The notes under the pieces are model-generated. The model was given only the letters and a program-made list of their open reading frames with translations. It made no database searches and was not told where the DNA came from. A stretch of DNA of 10,903 bases from Bacillota bacterium (GTDB lineage: Bacteria; Bacillota; Clostridia; Lachnospirales; Lachnospiraceae). Shown piece by piece: positions 1 to 6,469 of this stretch. Every line of letters begins with the position of its first letter. Position 1 is the first letter of the stretch. The position numbers and the translations under genes are program-made. The stretch spans positions 1-10,903 of the forward strand of contig JAEYJO010000070.1 of NCBI GenBank assembly GCA_023408815.1, in the 5' to 3' direction.

Positions 1-60
1 AAGGGTTGCAACGAGTCAAAGGCTATAGGGCTTGAACAAAGTGAAAGCCAGCGTCTTTAG
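1..60 (+). CDS. tnpB: Probable C-terminal tail of an IS200/IS605 TnpB (partial, starts before the window)
   Basis: The first frame is open from base 1 to a TAG at 58-60 and reads KGCNESKAIGLEQSESQRL. Only 19 codons are visible, with no catalytic residue of the RuvC-like nuclease among them, so the identification rests on context. The reading frame runs into a multi-hairpin segment that ends in a strong 9-bp hairpin at 99-119, which is how TnpB genes of IS200/IS605 elements end: the guide RNA scaffold overlaps the 3' end of the gene. Whether the upstream protein is an intact nuclease, a broken one or a nuclease-dead derivative cannot be seen here. The stretch could also be chance open frame within a solo element end. 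Confidence 0.42.
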   Translation, partial: KGCNESKAIGLEQSESQRL

Positions 61-127
61 GCGCTGGCCGGTAACAGACCCTTATAGGGTCAGAGCAAAC
101 CACCCGTTGGACGGGTGGTCATGATTA
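1..127 (+). ncRNA. Putative TnpB-type omega RNA scaffold and right end of an IS200/IS605 element
   Basis: Three clean hairpins follow each other: GCCAGCG 47-53 with CGCTGGC 62-68, GACCCT 77-82 with AGGGTC 86-91, and ACCACCCGT 99-107 with ACGGGTGGT 111-119 (9 bp, 3-nt loop). An alternative pairing GGCTT 29-33 with AAGCC 45-49 competes with the first. A compact array of hairpins ending in a GC-rich subterminal hairpin is the usual look of an IS200/IS605 right end and of the TnpB guide-RNA scaffold that it encodes. In that family the guide is the host sequence directly 3' of the element end, here beginning a few bases after 119. The exact cleavage point is not determinable without an empty-site comparison. 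An IscB-type (HEARO) RNA is less likely because those lie 5' of their protein gene and carry the guide at the 5' end. Confidence 0.55.
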
Positions 128-186
128 ATATATGGTGAATATCCGGGCAAATAAATCATATATTTTAAATTGAATAGATGTATGAC

Positions 187-191
187 GGAGG
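187..191 (+). promoter_or_regulatory. Ribosome binding site that sets the start of the small subunit gene
   Basis: GGAGG lies 7 nt before the ATG at 199. The upstream ATG at 178 has no Shine-Dalgarno match and would place this GGAGG inside the coding region, so 199 is the better start. Confidence 0.75.
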
Positions 192-198
192 CCTTATA

Positions 199-771
199 AT
201 GCTGTATAGCACAGTAAATGGAATCGATGAAGTAGTAAACGATTTTTCCATGCCTCATTTTTTAGATACTTTCATGGCTTTTGTAGAAGCAATTATACCA
301 TGGACTCCGAGACTTGCGGCAGAATATGGTGAAATACAATATCCCGGAGCGATCGATGCACTCACTTATGAATATCTTGTTTTGTCTTTGTATGAGCTGG
401 GAAACGTGGCATTGCTGAAATCTACGGTAAAGACCCTTGACATGGCGGCAAGGGAGCTTGTGATTAGTGGGGGTAATGAATTTTCTCTTGATATTATGGG
501 AGGTGGAACGATAAATTTTGCTGCACTGGTGCCCAGCGATAGACTGGCAGCGCTGAATATCTTGAAACAGCAGGAACTCTCCTCCTATAACAGTCCGATG
601 TTTACGAATAAATACGTAATAGATTTGCTGGTGAAAATGACGATGATGGGCTATTATTCGGAGTGGTTTGGATATGGTACCACCCGTTTGGATGAGCCTA
701 ATCAGAGAATATTTGAATTTATGCCCTTTTCATGGCAGCAGGTATCCTATCCGGGCCCTGACAGAGATTAA
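199..771 (+). CDS. Gluconate 2-dehydrogenase subunit 3-like small subunit of a GMC oxidoreductase
   Basis: A 190-residue, mostly helical protein. The start at 199 is set by GGAGG at 187-191. The N-terminal FVEAIIPWTPRL stretch resembles the FADALIPxTP-type opening of the gluconate 2-dehydrogenase subunit 3 family. The C-terminal segment, with GYYSEWFGYG and an ending SWQQVSYPGP, resembles the family's closing W...YPGP signature. In FAD-dependent gluconate, sorbitol and glucose dehydrogenases this subunit binds the catalytic GMC subunit and often carries its Tat signal. Here the N-terminus has no twin arginine and no hydrophobic leader, so the complex is predicted to be cytoplasmic. The gene lies 38 bp before the GMC gene, the usual order for this pair. 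It begins about 80 bp after the IS element end. The family assignment is by pattern and context and is moderately secure. Confidence 0.72.
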   Translation: MLYSTVNGIDEVVNDFSMPHFLDTFMAFVEAIIPWTPRLAAEYGEIQYPGAIDALTYEYLVLSLYELGNVALLKSTVKTLDMAARELVISGGNEFSLDIMGGGTINFAALVPSDRLAALNILKQQELSSYNSPMFTNKYVIDLLVKMTMMGYYSEWFGYGTTRLDEPNQRIFEFMPFSWQQVSYPGPDRD

Positions 772-809
772 CATTTTTATAGAAAGGATAATAAATTCCG
801 GTGTAAAGT

Positions 810-2513
810 ATGGAGTATGATGTGGATGTGATTGTAATTGGTGCGGGAGGAGGAGGCGCTGTAGCGGCGAAAGAACTAGGGGAAAAAGGAATTAGAGTTC
901 TGGTTTTCGAAGCCGGTCCGTGGTATGGAAATGAGAAATGGCCCAAGCCCAATGCGGAGCATGGCGGAGAGAGCAGCGCTTCCATAGAAGATTTGAATCT
1001 TCCGCTATTGAAGGAAAATTTTACCGACTTGGAAAACGATATGAATGATTTAATAAGCGGCAAATTTCGTTGGGGGCCTGCCGATAGAAGTATAGGTCCA
1101 TGGACCAGAAGCGTAGCAAACGGAGGAACCGTATGGCAGAGCGCGGGAGTGGGAGGAACAACACTGATTTATACCGCAAACTGCCCGCGGGCATATCCGG
1201 TGGCAGTAAACAATATCTGGCCCATACCCTACAGCGAGCTCATCCCTTATTACGAGAAAGTCGAGGAGGCACTTCCTGTAATCGACAGCAGGCCTACCGC
1301 CAAGGAGAACTTGTTCTACTATGGGGCAAAGCAGGCGAACTGGAATGAGCTGACGGGAAAGGATATTACGCGCCCGGGCTACCGGCCGCAGCCAAATGCC
1401 ATCCTGCTTCGCGGTGAAGAGGCCAATATACCGGACTACGATATGGAAAGGGATGGAGAATACGGCTGTACGTTCAGAGGGCACTGCATAAACGGCTGCC
1501 ATATAGGGCCGAAGGTGCAGGCAGTAGCTAAAAGGTCCACCTTCGCAAGCTATATTCCGTGGGCACTTTATTCCGGAAACGTACAGGTCAGGCCAAATGC
1601 TTTTGTAACGCAGATATTAACGGAGCCAGACGGCGAGAATGTACTGCGCGCGGTAGGAGTAATATATAAGGACACGTGGACCGGAGAGGTGTTCGAACAG
1701 CGTGCGGATGTGGTAGTTATGGCAGGCGGCTCCATTGAGACACCGCGCCTTTGGCTGAATTCCGGACTTCCTCATAACTCGTGGGTCGGAAGAGGATTGG
1801 TAAATCACTGGATGGACAGTGTTACGGGGATATTCGACCAGGAAGTGTTGATGGAGGTATTGGGAAACCCTGACATAAGTCCTTTCGTAGGACAAAATGG
1901 GGCGGCAAGATTCGATTATCCGGGGCTGGGTGTCATACAGACCATGGGCTTTAGCCCCGGCTTGTATTCCTCGGTCTTTTTCGGCATGAGCGACAAAGGC
2001 TTTGCTGAATGGAATAAGGTGGAACCCGGCGAGCTTTGGGATATGGAGGGAGCGGTAGTAGGTGCCCGGTTAAAGGAAATAATGATGGACTATAAGAGAA
2101 CACTGAGTTTGCTCATATTTACGGACGATGAAGTGAACCAGAGAAACGGTGTAAGCTTGGACTACAAAGTCAGAGACGCGTATGGCTACATACCTAAAAT
2201 AGTCTATTATCCCAGCGATAAGGATAGGATAAAACGCGACAGGCTTGCGGCTATATCGGCGGATATTTTAAAAAAAGCCGGTGCAAGAACGATTCTTCGT
2301 TCCAACTGGCCAGCTAATCTATATATACATATTCAATCTACCATGCGTATGGGAGTCGTCACAGATACCAATTGTGAGGCGAGGCAGGTGAAGCGGCTGT
2401 TCATAGCCGACAACAGCGTGCTTTATAATTCTCTGGGAGGTCCCAATCCGACCCTTACCACACAGGCTTTAGCAGTAAGGACCTCGGAAAAGATAAAAGA
2501 TAAATACTTTTAA
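810..2513 (+). CDS. GMC-family FAD-dependent oxidoreductase with a putative [3Fe-4S] cysteine motif
   Basis: A 567-residue catalytic subunit that would oxidise an alcohol or sugar-type substrate with FAD; the substrate is unknown. The ADP-binding Rossmann motif GAGGGG is at residues 11-16 with the ribose-binding Glu at 34. GGSIETPRL fits the second GMC signature region. The C-terminus carries the catalytic pair: His507 in HIQSTMRMG and Asn546 in GGPNPTLTTQALA. Cys220, Cys226 and Cys230 (C-x5-C-x3-C) match the spacing of the three cysteines that bind a [3Fe-4S] cluster in bacterial FAD-glucose dehydrogenase. No signal peptide or membrane segment is visible. The preceding gene encodes the partner small subunit; no cytochrome c subunit with CxxCH motifs is present, so the electron acceptor must differ from the classical membrane complexes. 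The ribosome binding site is weak (AGAAAGGA about 20 nt upstream, GGTG nearer), which may suggest translational dependence on the upstream gene. Family secure, substrate unassigned. Confidence 0.9.
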   Translation: MEYDVDVIVIGAGGGGAVAAKELGEKGIRVLVFEAGPWYGNEKWPKPNAEHGGESSASIEDLNLPLLKENFTDLENDMNDLISGKFRWGPADRSIGPWTRSVANGGTVWQSAGVGGTTLIYTANCPRAYPVAVNNIWPIPYSELIPYYEKVEEALPVIDSRPTAKENLFYYGAKQANWNELTGKDITRPGYRPQPNAILLRGEEANIPDYDMERDGEYGCTFRGHCINGCHIGPKVQAVAKRSTFASYIPWALYSGNVQVRPNAFVTQILTEPDGENVLRAVGVIYKDTWTGEVFEQRADVVVMAGGSIETPRLWLNSGLPHNSWVGRGLVNHWMDSVTGIFDQEVLMEVLGNPDISPFVGQNGAARFDYPGLGVIQTMGFSPGLYSSVFFGMSDKGFAEWNKVEPGELWDMEGAVVGARLKEIMMDYKRTLSLLIFTDDEVNQRNGVSLDYKVRDAYGYIPKIVYYPSDKDRIKRDRLAAISADILKKAGARTILRSNWPANLYIHIQSTMRMGVVTDTNCEARQVKRLFIADNSVLYNSLGGPNPTLTTQALAVRTSEKIKDKYF

Positions 2514-2515
2514 TA

Positions 2516-2556
2516 AGCGGGCTGCGCACTAAATTATTTAGTGTCGCAGCCTGCGC
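2516..2556. terminator. Hairpin between convergent genes, likely bidirectional terminator
   Basis: GCGGGCTGCG, then CACTAAA, a TTA loop, TTTAGTG, a bulged T and CGCAGCCTGC form a stem of about 17 bp. It sits between the stop codon of the GMC gene and the stop codon of the minus-strand gene. No pure T run follows on the plus strand. On the minus strand the flank is TTATTAAAAG, only modestly U-rich. Position between convergent stops is the main argument for a shared terminator. Confidence 0.6.
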
Positions 2557-2562
2557 TTAAAG

Positions 2563-3162
2563 TTACAAAAGCTGAATGCGAAAAGCGGTGGTCTGAGGCG
2601 GTATGCTGGGAGTCTGGAAGTTGGCATGCTCCACTTTTACCATTTGCCCGGGCCTGATCGAGCCTAAGCGGATTGACCTGCCGCGCTGATCAAGAATTAC
2701 GGTTGCGTTGGAGACGACAAATCGCATCTGGCGTGCCGGATTAGTGGGATTTCCAGTAATGAGAAAACCGTTATTTACATCTACCTTGACTACCCGGTCT
2801 GTAGTGACGCTGGCGGAAGTCTCGTTCTGCCGTACGACAATGCGGAATGCATTTGACTGAGGAGGAATGCTTCTCGTCATAACAGCCGAAAATTCGGCAT
2901 CTATAAACATCCCTTTCCTGATTTCGCAAAGGCAAGTACGTTCGCCGAACTGATTTATAATAATGGTATCCCGCCCTACATTTAGCCGCAGGAGTTCGAT
3001 ATGAATCGTATTGCCCTGTCCCCGCACTCCATAGGAAATCACGATAAAGCCAGATGTTCTGCTGTTGGTAACTACTTCTTCGACCAGGGCGTTCTCCACG
3101 CGCATAATATTGCCGCGCTGGGTAATAGTGCCCCTGCTGTCTGCTGCACTTGTATTGTTCAT
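2563..3162 (-). CDS. Unrecognised protein with two tandem ~80-residue beta-rich repeats
   Basis: A 199-residue protein of unknown function. The start at 3162 (MNNTSAADSRG) is chosen because AGAGG precedes it by about 6 nt and a good promoter lies further upstream. A longer open frame back to 3429 would run through that promoter and through the leucine T-box leader. The protein is an internal duplication: residues about 21-111 and 122-199 align, most clearly at MTRSIPPQSNAFRI against QTPSIPPQTTAFRI and at TIIINQFGERTCL against TVILDQRGRSIRL. Each copy alternates hydrophobic residues as in beta strands, ending with a basic-Gly-Met or Pro-Gly-Gln-Met turn and a V-x-A-strand. No signal peptide, membrane segment or catalytic signature is visible, except two cysteines at 77 and 79 present only in repeat 1. 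It is convergent with the GMC operon and divergent from leuA, so probably a single-gene unit. Confidence 0.72.
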   Translation of the reverse strand: MNNTSAADSRGTITQRGNIMRVENALVEEVVTNSRTSGFIVISYGVRGQGNTIHIELLRLNVGRDTIIINQFGERTCLCEIRKGMFIDAEFSAVMTRSIPPQSNAFRIVVRQNETSASVTTDRVVKVDVNNGFLITGNPTNPARQMRFVVSNATVILDQRGRSIRLGSIRPGQMVKVEHANFQTPSIPPQTTAFRIQLL

Positions 3163-3195
3163 ATAAACCTCTGGATTGTATGTTTTTCTAGTTAT

Positions 3196-3225
3196 ATTAT
3201 ATGCCTGCGTCCCGAAAGGTGTCAC
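3196..3225 (-). promoter_or_regulatory. Sigma-A-type promoter for the minus-strand repeat protein
   Basis: On the minus strand GTGACA (3225-3220) is followed after 18 bp by TATAAT (3201-3196). This is one mismatch from the -35 consensus and a perfect -10. It lies about 35 bp before the chosen start at 3162. Confidence 0.65.
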
Positions 3226-3268
3226 ATTGAGGGAGAAATCATAATGTTTTCTCAAATTAAAAAATCCA

Positions 3269-3297
3269 TTGACAAATTGAAACCTGTTGCATATAAT
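3269..3297 (+). promoter_or_regulatory. Perfect-consensus sigma-A promoter for the leuA T-box leader
   Basis: TTGACA at 3269-3274 and TATAAT at 3292-3297 are separated by exactly 17 bp. Transcription would start near 3304, just before the first paired bases of the T-box Stem I. Confidence 0.85.
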
Positions 3298-3506
3298 ACG
3301 AATTAATATAAAGAAAAAGACCTTGAAAAGGAATAGTAACTGTTTGATAATTTTCAGAGACCTGCTGGACGGTGTGAAGCAGGAGTTAGAGAATGGTGAA
3401 CTCGCCTTCGAGTTGCCGGCTGAAATCAAGTAGGTCGTGCCGGATGCCCACCGTTACAGGGGATAGATATTAGTCTTATTGTACTCGTATTGAAATTGCC
3501 CGGAAT

Positions 3507-3561
3507 AGAGTGGTCCGCAGATAATATAACTTCTGTCTCTTAGCGAGACGGGAGTTTTTTT
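3507..3561 (+). terminator. First T-box decision module: antiterminator and strong intrinsic terminator
   Basis: The antiterminator pairs AGAG 3507-3510 with CTCT 3537-3540 and GCAG 3517-3520 with CTGT 3533-3536 around the tRNA-binding bulge TGGTCC. The competing terminator pairs AACTTCTGTCTC 3528-3539 with GAGACGGGAGTT 3545-3556, 12 bp with two G-U pairs, and is followed by a T run to 3561. The two folds share 3528-3540 and exclude each other. Confidence 0.8.
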
Positions 3562-3654
3562 ATTTCATAGGAAAAAGCTCTTTTTGTTCTGCAATAGCAA
3601 TTTTGAACATTCACAGTAAGAAGTATCGAAAGTGCATACATAATTGTATGAATT

Positions 3655-3717
3655 AGAGTGGTACCGCGGAAAGCTCCCTTTTCGTCTCTTGACATCGGCA
3701 GGAGATGAAGGGAGCTA
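3655..3717 (+). terminator. Second T-box decision module: antiterminator and terminator
   Basis: The antiterminator pairs AGAG 3655-3658 with CTCT 3686-3689 and GCG 3666-3668 with CGT 3683-3685 around a canonical 7-nt bulge TGGTACC. The terminator pairs AGCTCCCTT 3672-3680 with AAGGGAGCT 3708-3716, extended by GTCTCT 3684-3689 with GGAGAT 3701-3706. The T tract after it (ATTTAAATAT) is weaker than that of the first module. Confidence 0.85.
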
Positions 3718-3747
3718 TTTAAATATCACAAAAAAGGAGATGCAGTT

Positions 3748-5274
3748 ATGAAAAGAAAAATTTACGTATTTGACACAACACTTAGAGACGGAGAGCAGGT
3801 TCCCGGCGCGAAACTGAATCTGGAGGAAAAATTAGATGTAGCGAAGCAGATTGCCAAGATGAAAGTAGATATGATGGAAGTGGGCTTTCCCTCCTCTTCC
3901 CAGGGAGATTTTGAAGCGGTAAAAGCGATCAGCGAGAAGATAGGTCAGGAAGTATGTATTGCGGCATTAGGCAGAGCTGTGGAATCGGACATAGACGCCA
4001 TATACCAGAGTATCCGTAAGGCACAGGACCCCTTGATCCATATCGTATTAGGGTCTTCTAAGGTACATGTGTCGAAGAAGTTACAGAAAACACCTGAGCA
4101 GATTATAGAGATAGGAGCCTCGTCTGTGAAATATGCCAGGCAGTTCCTTCCCAAGGTACAGTATTCCTTAGAGGATGCCAGCCGGTCGGATTTCGAATAT
4201 ATGTGGAGAACAATAGAGGCGGTCGTGAAGGCGGGGGCCACCATCATCAACATTCCGGATACCGTAGGCTACGCCGTACCCGAGCAATTCGGCAATCTGA
4301 TATACCGAATCAATGACAGGCTGAAGAACCTGGAACCCAATGTACTTTTGAGCGTCCACTGCCACAACGATACCGGACTGGCTACCGCGAATACCTTAGC
4401 GGCTGTGAAAAACGGAGCGGATAAGGTGGAATGCACCGTGAACGGAATTGGAGAGCGTGCGGGAAATACCTCCTTGGAGGAGGTGGTTATGGGAATCAAG
4501 CTGCATGAGGACTATTACGGAGGCTACACCAGTATTGATACGGCAAAAATCTATGAAACCTCCCGCATGGTCAGCGCCACGATGGGATTGGATGTTCAGG
4601 TCAATAAAGCGATTACGGGAGAAAATGCCTTTGCCCATTCGTCGGGTATCCATCAGGACGGCTTGCTGAAATCCAAAGATGTATATGAAATTATGGATCC
4701 CGAGACGGTAGGAGCGCCTCCTATGGAACTGGTATTGACGGCAAGATCCGGCAAACACGCCTTTTTATATGTAACAAAGAGGTTAGGGTTCGAAATACTG
4801 GAAAAGCATGTCCCGGACGTCTTCGAAAAGTTCCTGCAATTAGCCGACAGGAAAAAGGAAGTTTATGATAATGATATACTGACGCTGTTTAAGAACTGTC
4901 CTAATGTAAAATCCGTTTTCGATAAGGAACTGTGGCAGTTGGAAGAATATCAAATGACCGCCACCAGTACGCTGCCCACGGCAACGGTCAAGCTGATCCG
5001 CGGAGATAAGCAGGTGGTAACAAGCAGCAGCGGTTCGGGAGTAATCGACGCGCTTTATAGCTGCATCATGGAAGCGGTGCAGGAGTCCGTGGAATTAATT
5101 GAGTACAGAATTAATAATCTGAGCCGGGGGAAAGGAAGCCTTGGAAAGGTCACTGTTCAGATTAAACACAACGACAAATTATATCAGGGAAAAGCGATTG
5201 AGCAGGATGTAATGGAGGCGAGTGCGCTGGCATTTATCAATGCAGTCAATAAGATTATTTTGGATGAAGAATAG
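3748..5274 (+). CDS. leuA: 2-isopropylmalate synthase
   Basis: 508 residues, the normal length for bacterial LeuA. It condenses acetyl-CoA with 2-oxoisovalerate, the first committed step of leucine synthesis in the cytoplasm. The HMGL-like TIM barrel opens with DTTLRDGEQ at residues 9-17 (Arg13 and Asp14 act in catalysis and metal binding). The metal motif HCHND has His204 and His206, followed by GLATANT. NGIGERAGNTSLEEV and HSSGIHQDG are LeuA signatures. The C-terminal part, roughly residues 390-505, looks like the LeuA allosteric dimer domain that binds leucine for feedback inhibition. The start has AAGGAG about 8 nt upstream. A leucine T-box leader controls transcription, and its CUC specifier independently supports LeuA over citramalate, homocitrate or Re-citrate synthase. 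No leuB, leuC or leuD follows, so leuA is separated from the rest of the pathway. Confidence 0.95.
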   Translation: MKRKIYVFDTTLRDGEQVPGAKLNLEEKLDVAKQIAKMKVDMMEVGFPSSSQGDFEAVKAISEKIGQEVCIAALGRAVESDIDAIYQSIRKAQDPLIHIVLGSSKVHVSKKLQKTPEQIIEIGASSVKYARQFLPKVQYSLEDASRSDFEYMWRTIEAVVKAGATIINIPDTVGYAVPEQFGNLIYRINDRLKNLEPNVLLSVHCHNDTGLATANTLAAVKNGADKVECTVNGIGERAGNTSLEEVVMGIKLHEDYYGGYTSIDTAKIYETSRMVSATMGLDVQVNKAITGENAFAHSSGIHQDGLLKSKDVYEIMDPETVGAPPMELVLTARSGKHAFLYVTKRLGFEILEKHVPDVFEKFLQLADRKKEVYDNDILTLFKNCPNVKSVFDKELWQLEEYQMTATSTLPTATVKLIRGDKQVVTSSSGSGVIDALYSCIMEAVQESVELIEYRINNLSRGKGSLGKVTVQIKHNDKLYQGKAIEQDVMEASALAFINAVNKIILDEE

Positions 5275-5388
5275 GATATCCTCAAACTGTGGCCAGATCG
5301 TATTTATGGAAGATTGACGGTATAATAAAAAAGAATTATAATATCCAGTAAACATATAGGAAAACCATAAGTTCAGGAGGAAAAGAGC

Positions 5389-5787
5389 ATGGAAATAGAA
5401 AGAGTATGTCAATTTCTAAACGACGCACAAACTTATTATCTGGCTACAGTAGAAGGAGATCAGCCGAGAGTGAGGCCCTTTGGCACGGCCCATATTTTCG
5501 AAGGAAAGCTATATATACAGACTGGGAAAATAAAGAAGGTTTCAAAGCAGCTTGCCGCTAACGCAAAAGCTGAAATCTGCGCGATGAAGGGCGGAGAATG
5601 GATCCGGTTGGAAGGTATTCTCGTGGAGGACGACAGGACGGAAGCCAGGGAGTCCATGCTGGAGGCTTACCCTTCCCTGAAAAGTATGTATGCGGTAGAT
5701 GACGGAAACACTCAGGTGCTTTATTTTGAAGATGCTACCGCCACAATTTATTCGCTCACAAAAAAGCCGGAAGTTATAAATCTCTAA
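5389..5787 (+). CDS. Pyridoxamine 5'-phosphate oxidase-family FMN-binding split-barrel protein
   Basis: 132 residues, the size of small single-domain members of the PNPOx-like family. The order of elements fits the split barrel: FLNDAQTYYLATVEGDQPRVRPFG (residues 9-32), with the P-R-V-R-P-F-G strand typical of flavin-phosphate contacts, then GKLYIQTGKIKKVSKQLAAN, where the basic residues usually contact FMN phosphate, then EICAMKGGEWIRLEG. Such proteins bind FMN or F420 and are usually uncharacterised reductases or flavin sinks; true PdxH enzymes are longer. AGGAGG lies about 9 nt upstream of the ATG. It begins 114 bp after leuA in the same direction with no clear terminator between, so cotranscription is possible, though no functional link to leucine synthesis is apparent. 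Confidence 0.8.
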   Translation: MEIERVCQFLNDAQTYYLATVEGDQPRVRPFGTAHIFEGKLYIQTGKIKKVSKQLAANAKAEICAMKGGEWIRLEGILVEDDRTEARESMLEAYPSLKSMYAVDDGNTQVLYFEDATATIYSLTKKPEVINL

Positions 5788-5903
5788 AAACAGGAAATAT
5801 TTATAGCCCATCCGTTTAGAAACAGATAAATGTTTGACATAAAATTCCGATTACAATCCCCAATAATTAATGCTGAAAATGGTACAAAAGTCACAGAAAT
5901 AAA

Positions 5904-5932
5904 TTGAATAAATAACGTGCAAGGAGTATAAT
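5904..5932 (+). promoter_or_regulatory. Sigma-A promoter upstream of the hemerythrin gene
   Basis: TTGAAT at 5904-5909 and TATAAT at 5927-5932 with a 17-bp spacer. It gives a leader of about 100 nt before 6041. I see no recognisable riboswitch in that leader and nothing else in the 5788-6040 gap. Confidence 0.6.
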
Positions 5933-6040
5933 TTTAATCAGTACCGGGGATATAGCATGTACGAAAAATTTACTGACTTATGACAAATAACAGCAAGAAT
6001 GAAAACATTACACTATCAGGATAAGAAAGGATAAGATACT

Positions 6041-6469
6041 ATGATCTGGAAAGATAAGTATGAGCTGGGCGTTCAGATAATCGATGAACAGCATAAAGAG
6101 CTGTTCCGGCGTGTCGACGCATTTGTGCAGACGCTGCGCTCTTCCGTTACTTGGGAAGAGAAGGTAAAAAAGGTCAACGAAACGCTGGAATTCATGAATG
6201 GTTATGTAGTGGAGCATTTCCGTGACGAGGAGGAATATCAGAAGAGAATAGGATACCCCGGTTATGAAGAACATAAGAAAATACATGATGATATGGTAAG
6301 TTATGTGGTGAAGGTCACCGAAGAATATGAGAAAAGTGGTTTTAACGAGCAGTTGATGCAGCAATTCGGGGGAAAGCTCCTTTCCTGGCTGATTAACCAT
6401 GTTGCAGCGCAGGACCAGCGGATTGCCGATTACGCAATTAAAAAGGGGGTGTCAGAAGATGACAGATAA
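6041..6469 (+). CDS. Bacteriohemerythrin (diiron oxygen-binding protein)
   Basis: 142 residues, a single hemerythrin four-helix bundle. All diiron ligands are present with family spacing: His18 in DEQHKELF, His59 and Glu63 in HFRDEE, His78 and His82 in EEHKKIH, and His120 and Asp125 in NHVAAQD. In bacteria such proteins bind oxygen reversibly and serve in oxygen sensing, storage or detoxification, which fits an anaerobe that meets traces of oxygen. AGAAAGGATAAG precedes the ATG. The 3' end overlaps the next gene by 11 bp, so the two are probably translated together. Confidence 0.93.
   Translation: MIWKDKYELGVQIIDEQHKELFRRVDAFVQTLRSSVTWEEKVKKVNETLEFMNGYVVEHFRDEEEYQKRIGYPGYEEHKKIHDDMVSYVVKVTEEYEKSGFNEQLMQQFGGKLLSWLINHVAAQDQRIADYAIKKGVSEDDR

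Larger units (their letters stand above)
3304..3717 (+). ncRNA. Leucine-specific T-box leader of leuA with two serial antiterminator/terminator modules
   Basis: Stem I: the AGTA of the specifier loop is at 3335-3338, and on the opposite strand GAA at 3398-3400 is directly followed by the specifier CTC (Leu) at 3401-3403. The loop is closed by CTTGAA plus GG (3322-3331) pairing with CCTTCGAG (3405-3412). The apical hairpin is CCTGCT 3361-3366 with AGCAGG 3378-3383, with a GGTG loop motif at 3371-3374 and an AGAGA kink before it. A TGCCGG...CACCGTTA segment (about 3439-3456) matches the conserved region after Stem I. Two T-box sequences follow: AGAGTGGTCCGCAG at 3507-3520 and AGAGTGGTACCGCG at 3655-3668. 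Each has its own terminator. Both display TGGT, complementary to the ACCA end expected for tRNA-Leu with discriminator A. Uncharged tRNA-Leu should therefore switch on leuA. No second Stem I is present between the modules. Confidence 0.9.

Noticed and set aside
3001..3306. Plus-strand open frame of 101 codons.
   Set aside because: It lies antisense to the repeat protein, has no ribosome binding site and contains both divergent promoters.
3163..3429. N-terminal extension of the minus-strand repeat protein.
   Set aside because: It would translate through that gene's own promoter and the antisense of the T-box leader, has no internal domain logic, and a good ribosome binding site precedes the ATG at 3162.
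3352..3435. A short plus-strand frame reading FRDLLDGVKQELENGELAFELPAEIK before a stop, resembling a protein C-terminus.
   Set aside because: It coincides exactly with T-box Stem I, including the AGTA/GAA-CTC specifier loop and the apical hairpin; the coding look is accidental.
3562..3650. A possible second Stem I between the two T-box modules.
   Set aside because: There is an AGTA at about 3621, but no GAA-codon partner, no apical hairpin with a GNTG loop and too little length; only small hairpins such as CATACA/TGTATG are present.
5833..5857. TTGACA followed by TACAAT upstream of the hemerythrin gene.
   Set aside because: The spacer is only 12 bp, too short for a sigma-A promoter; the TTGAAT-17-TATAAT pair at 5904-5932 is better.
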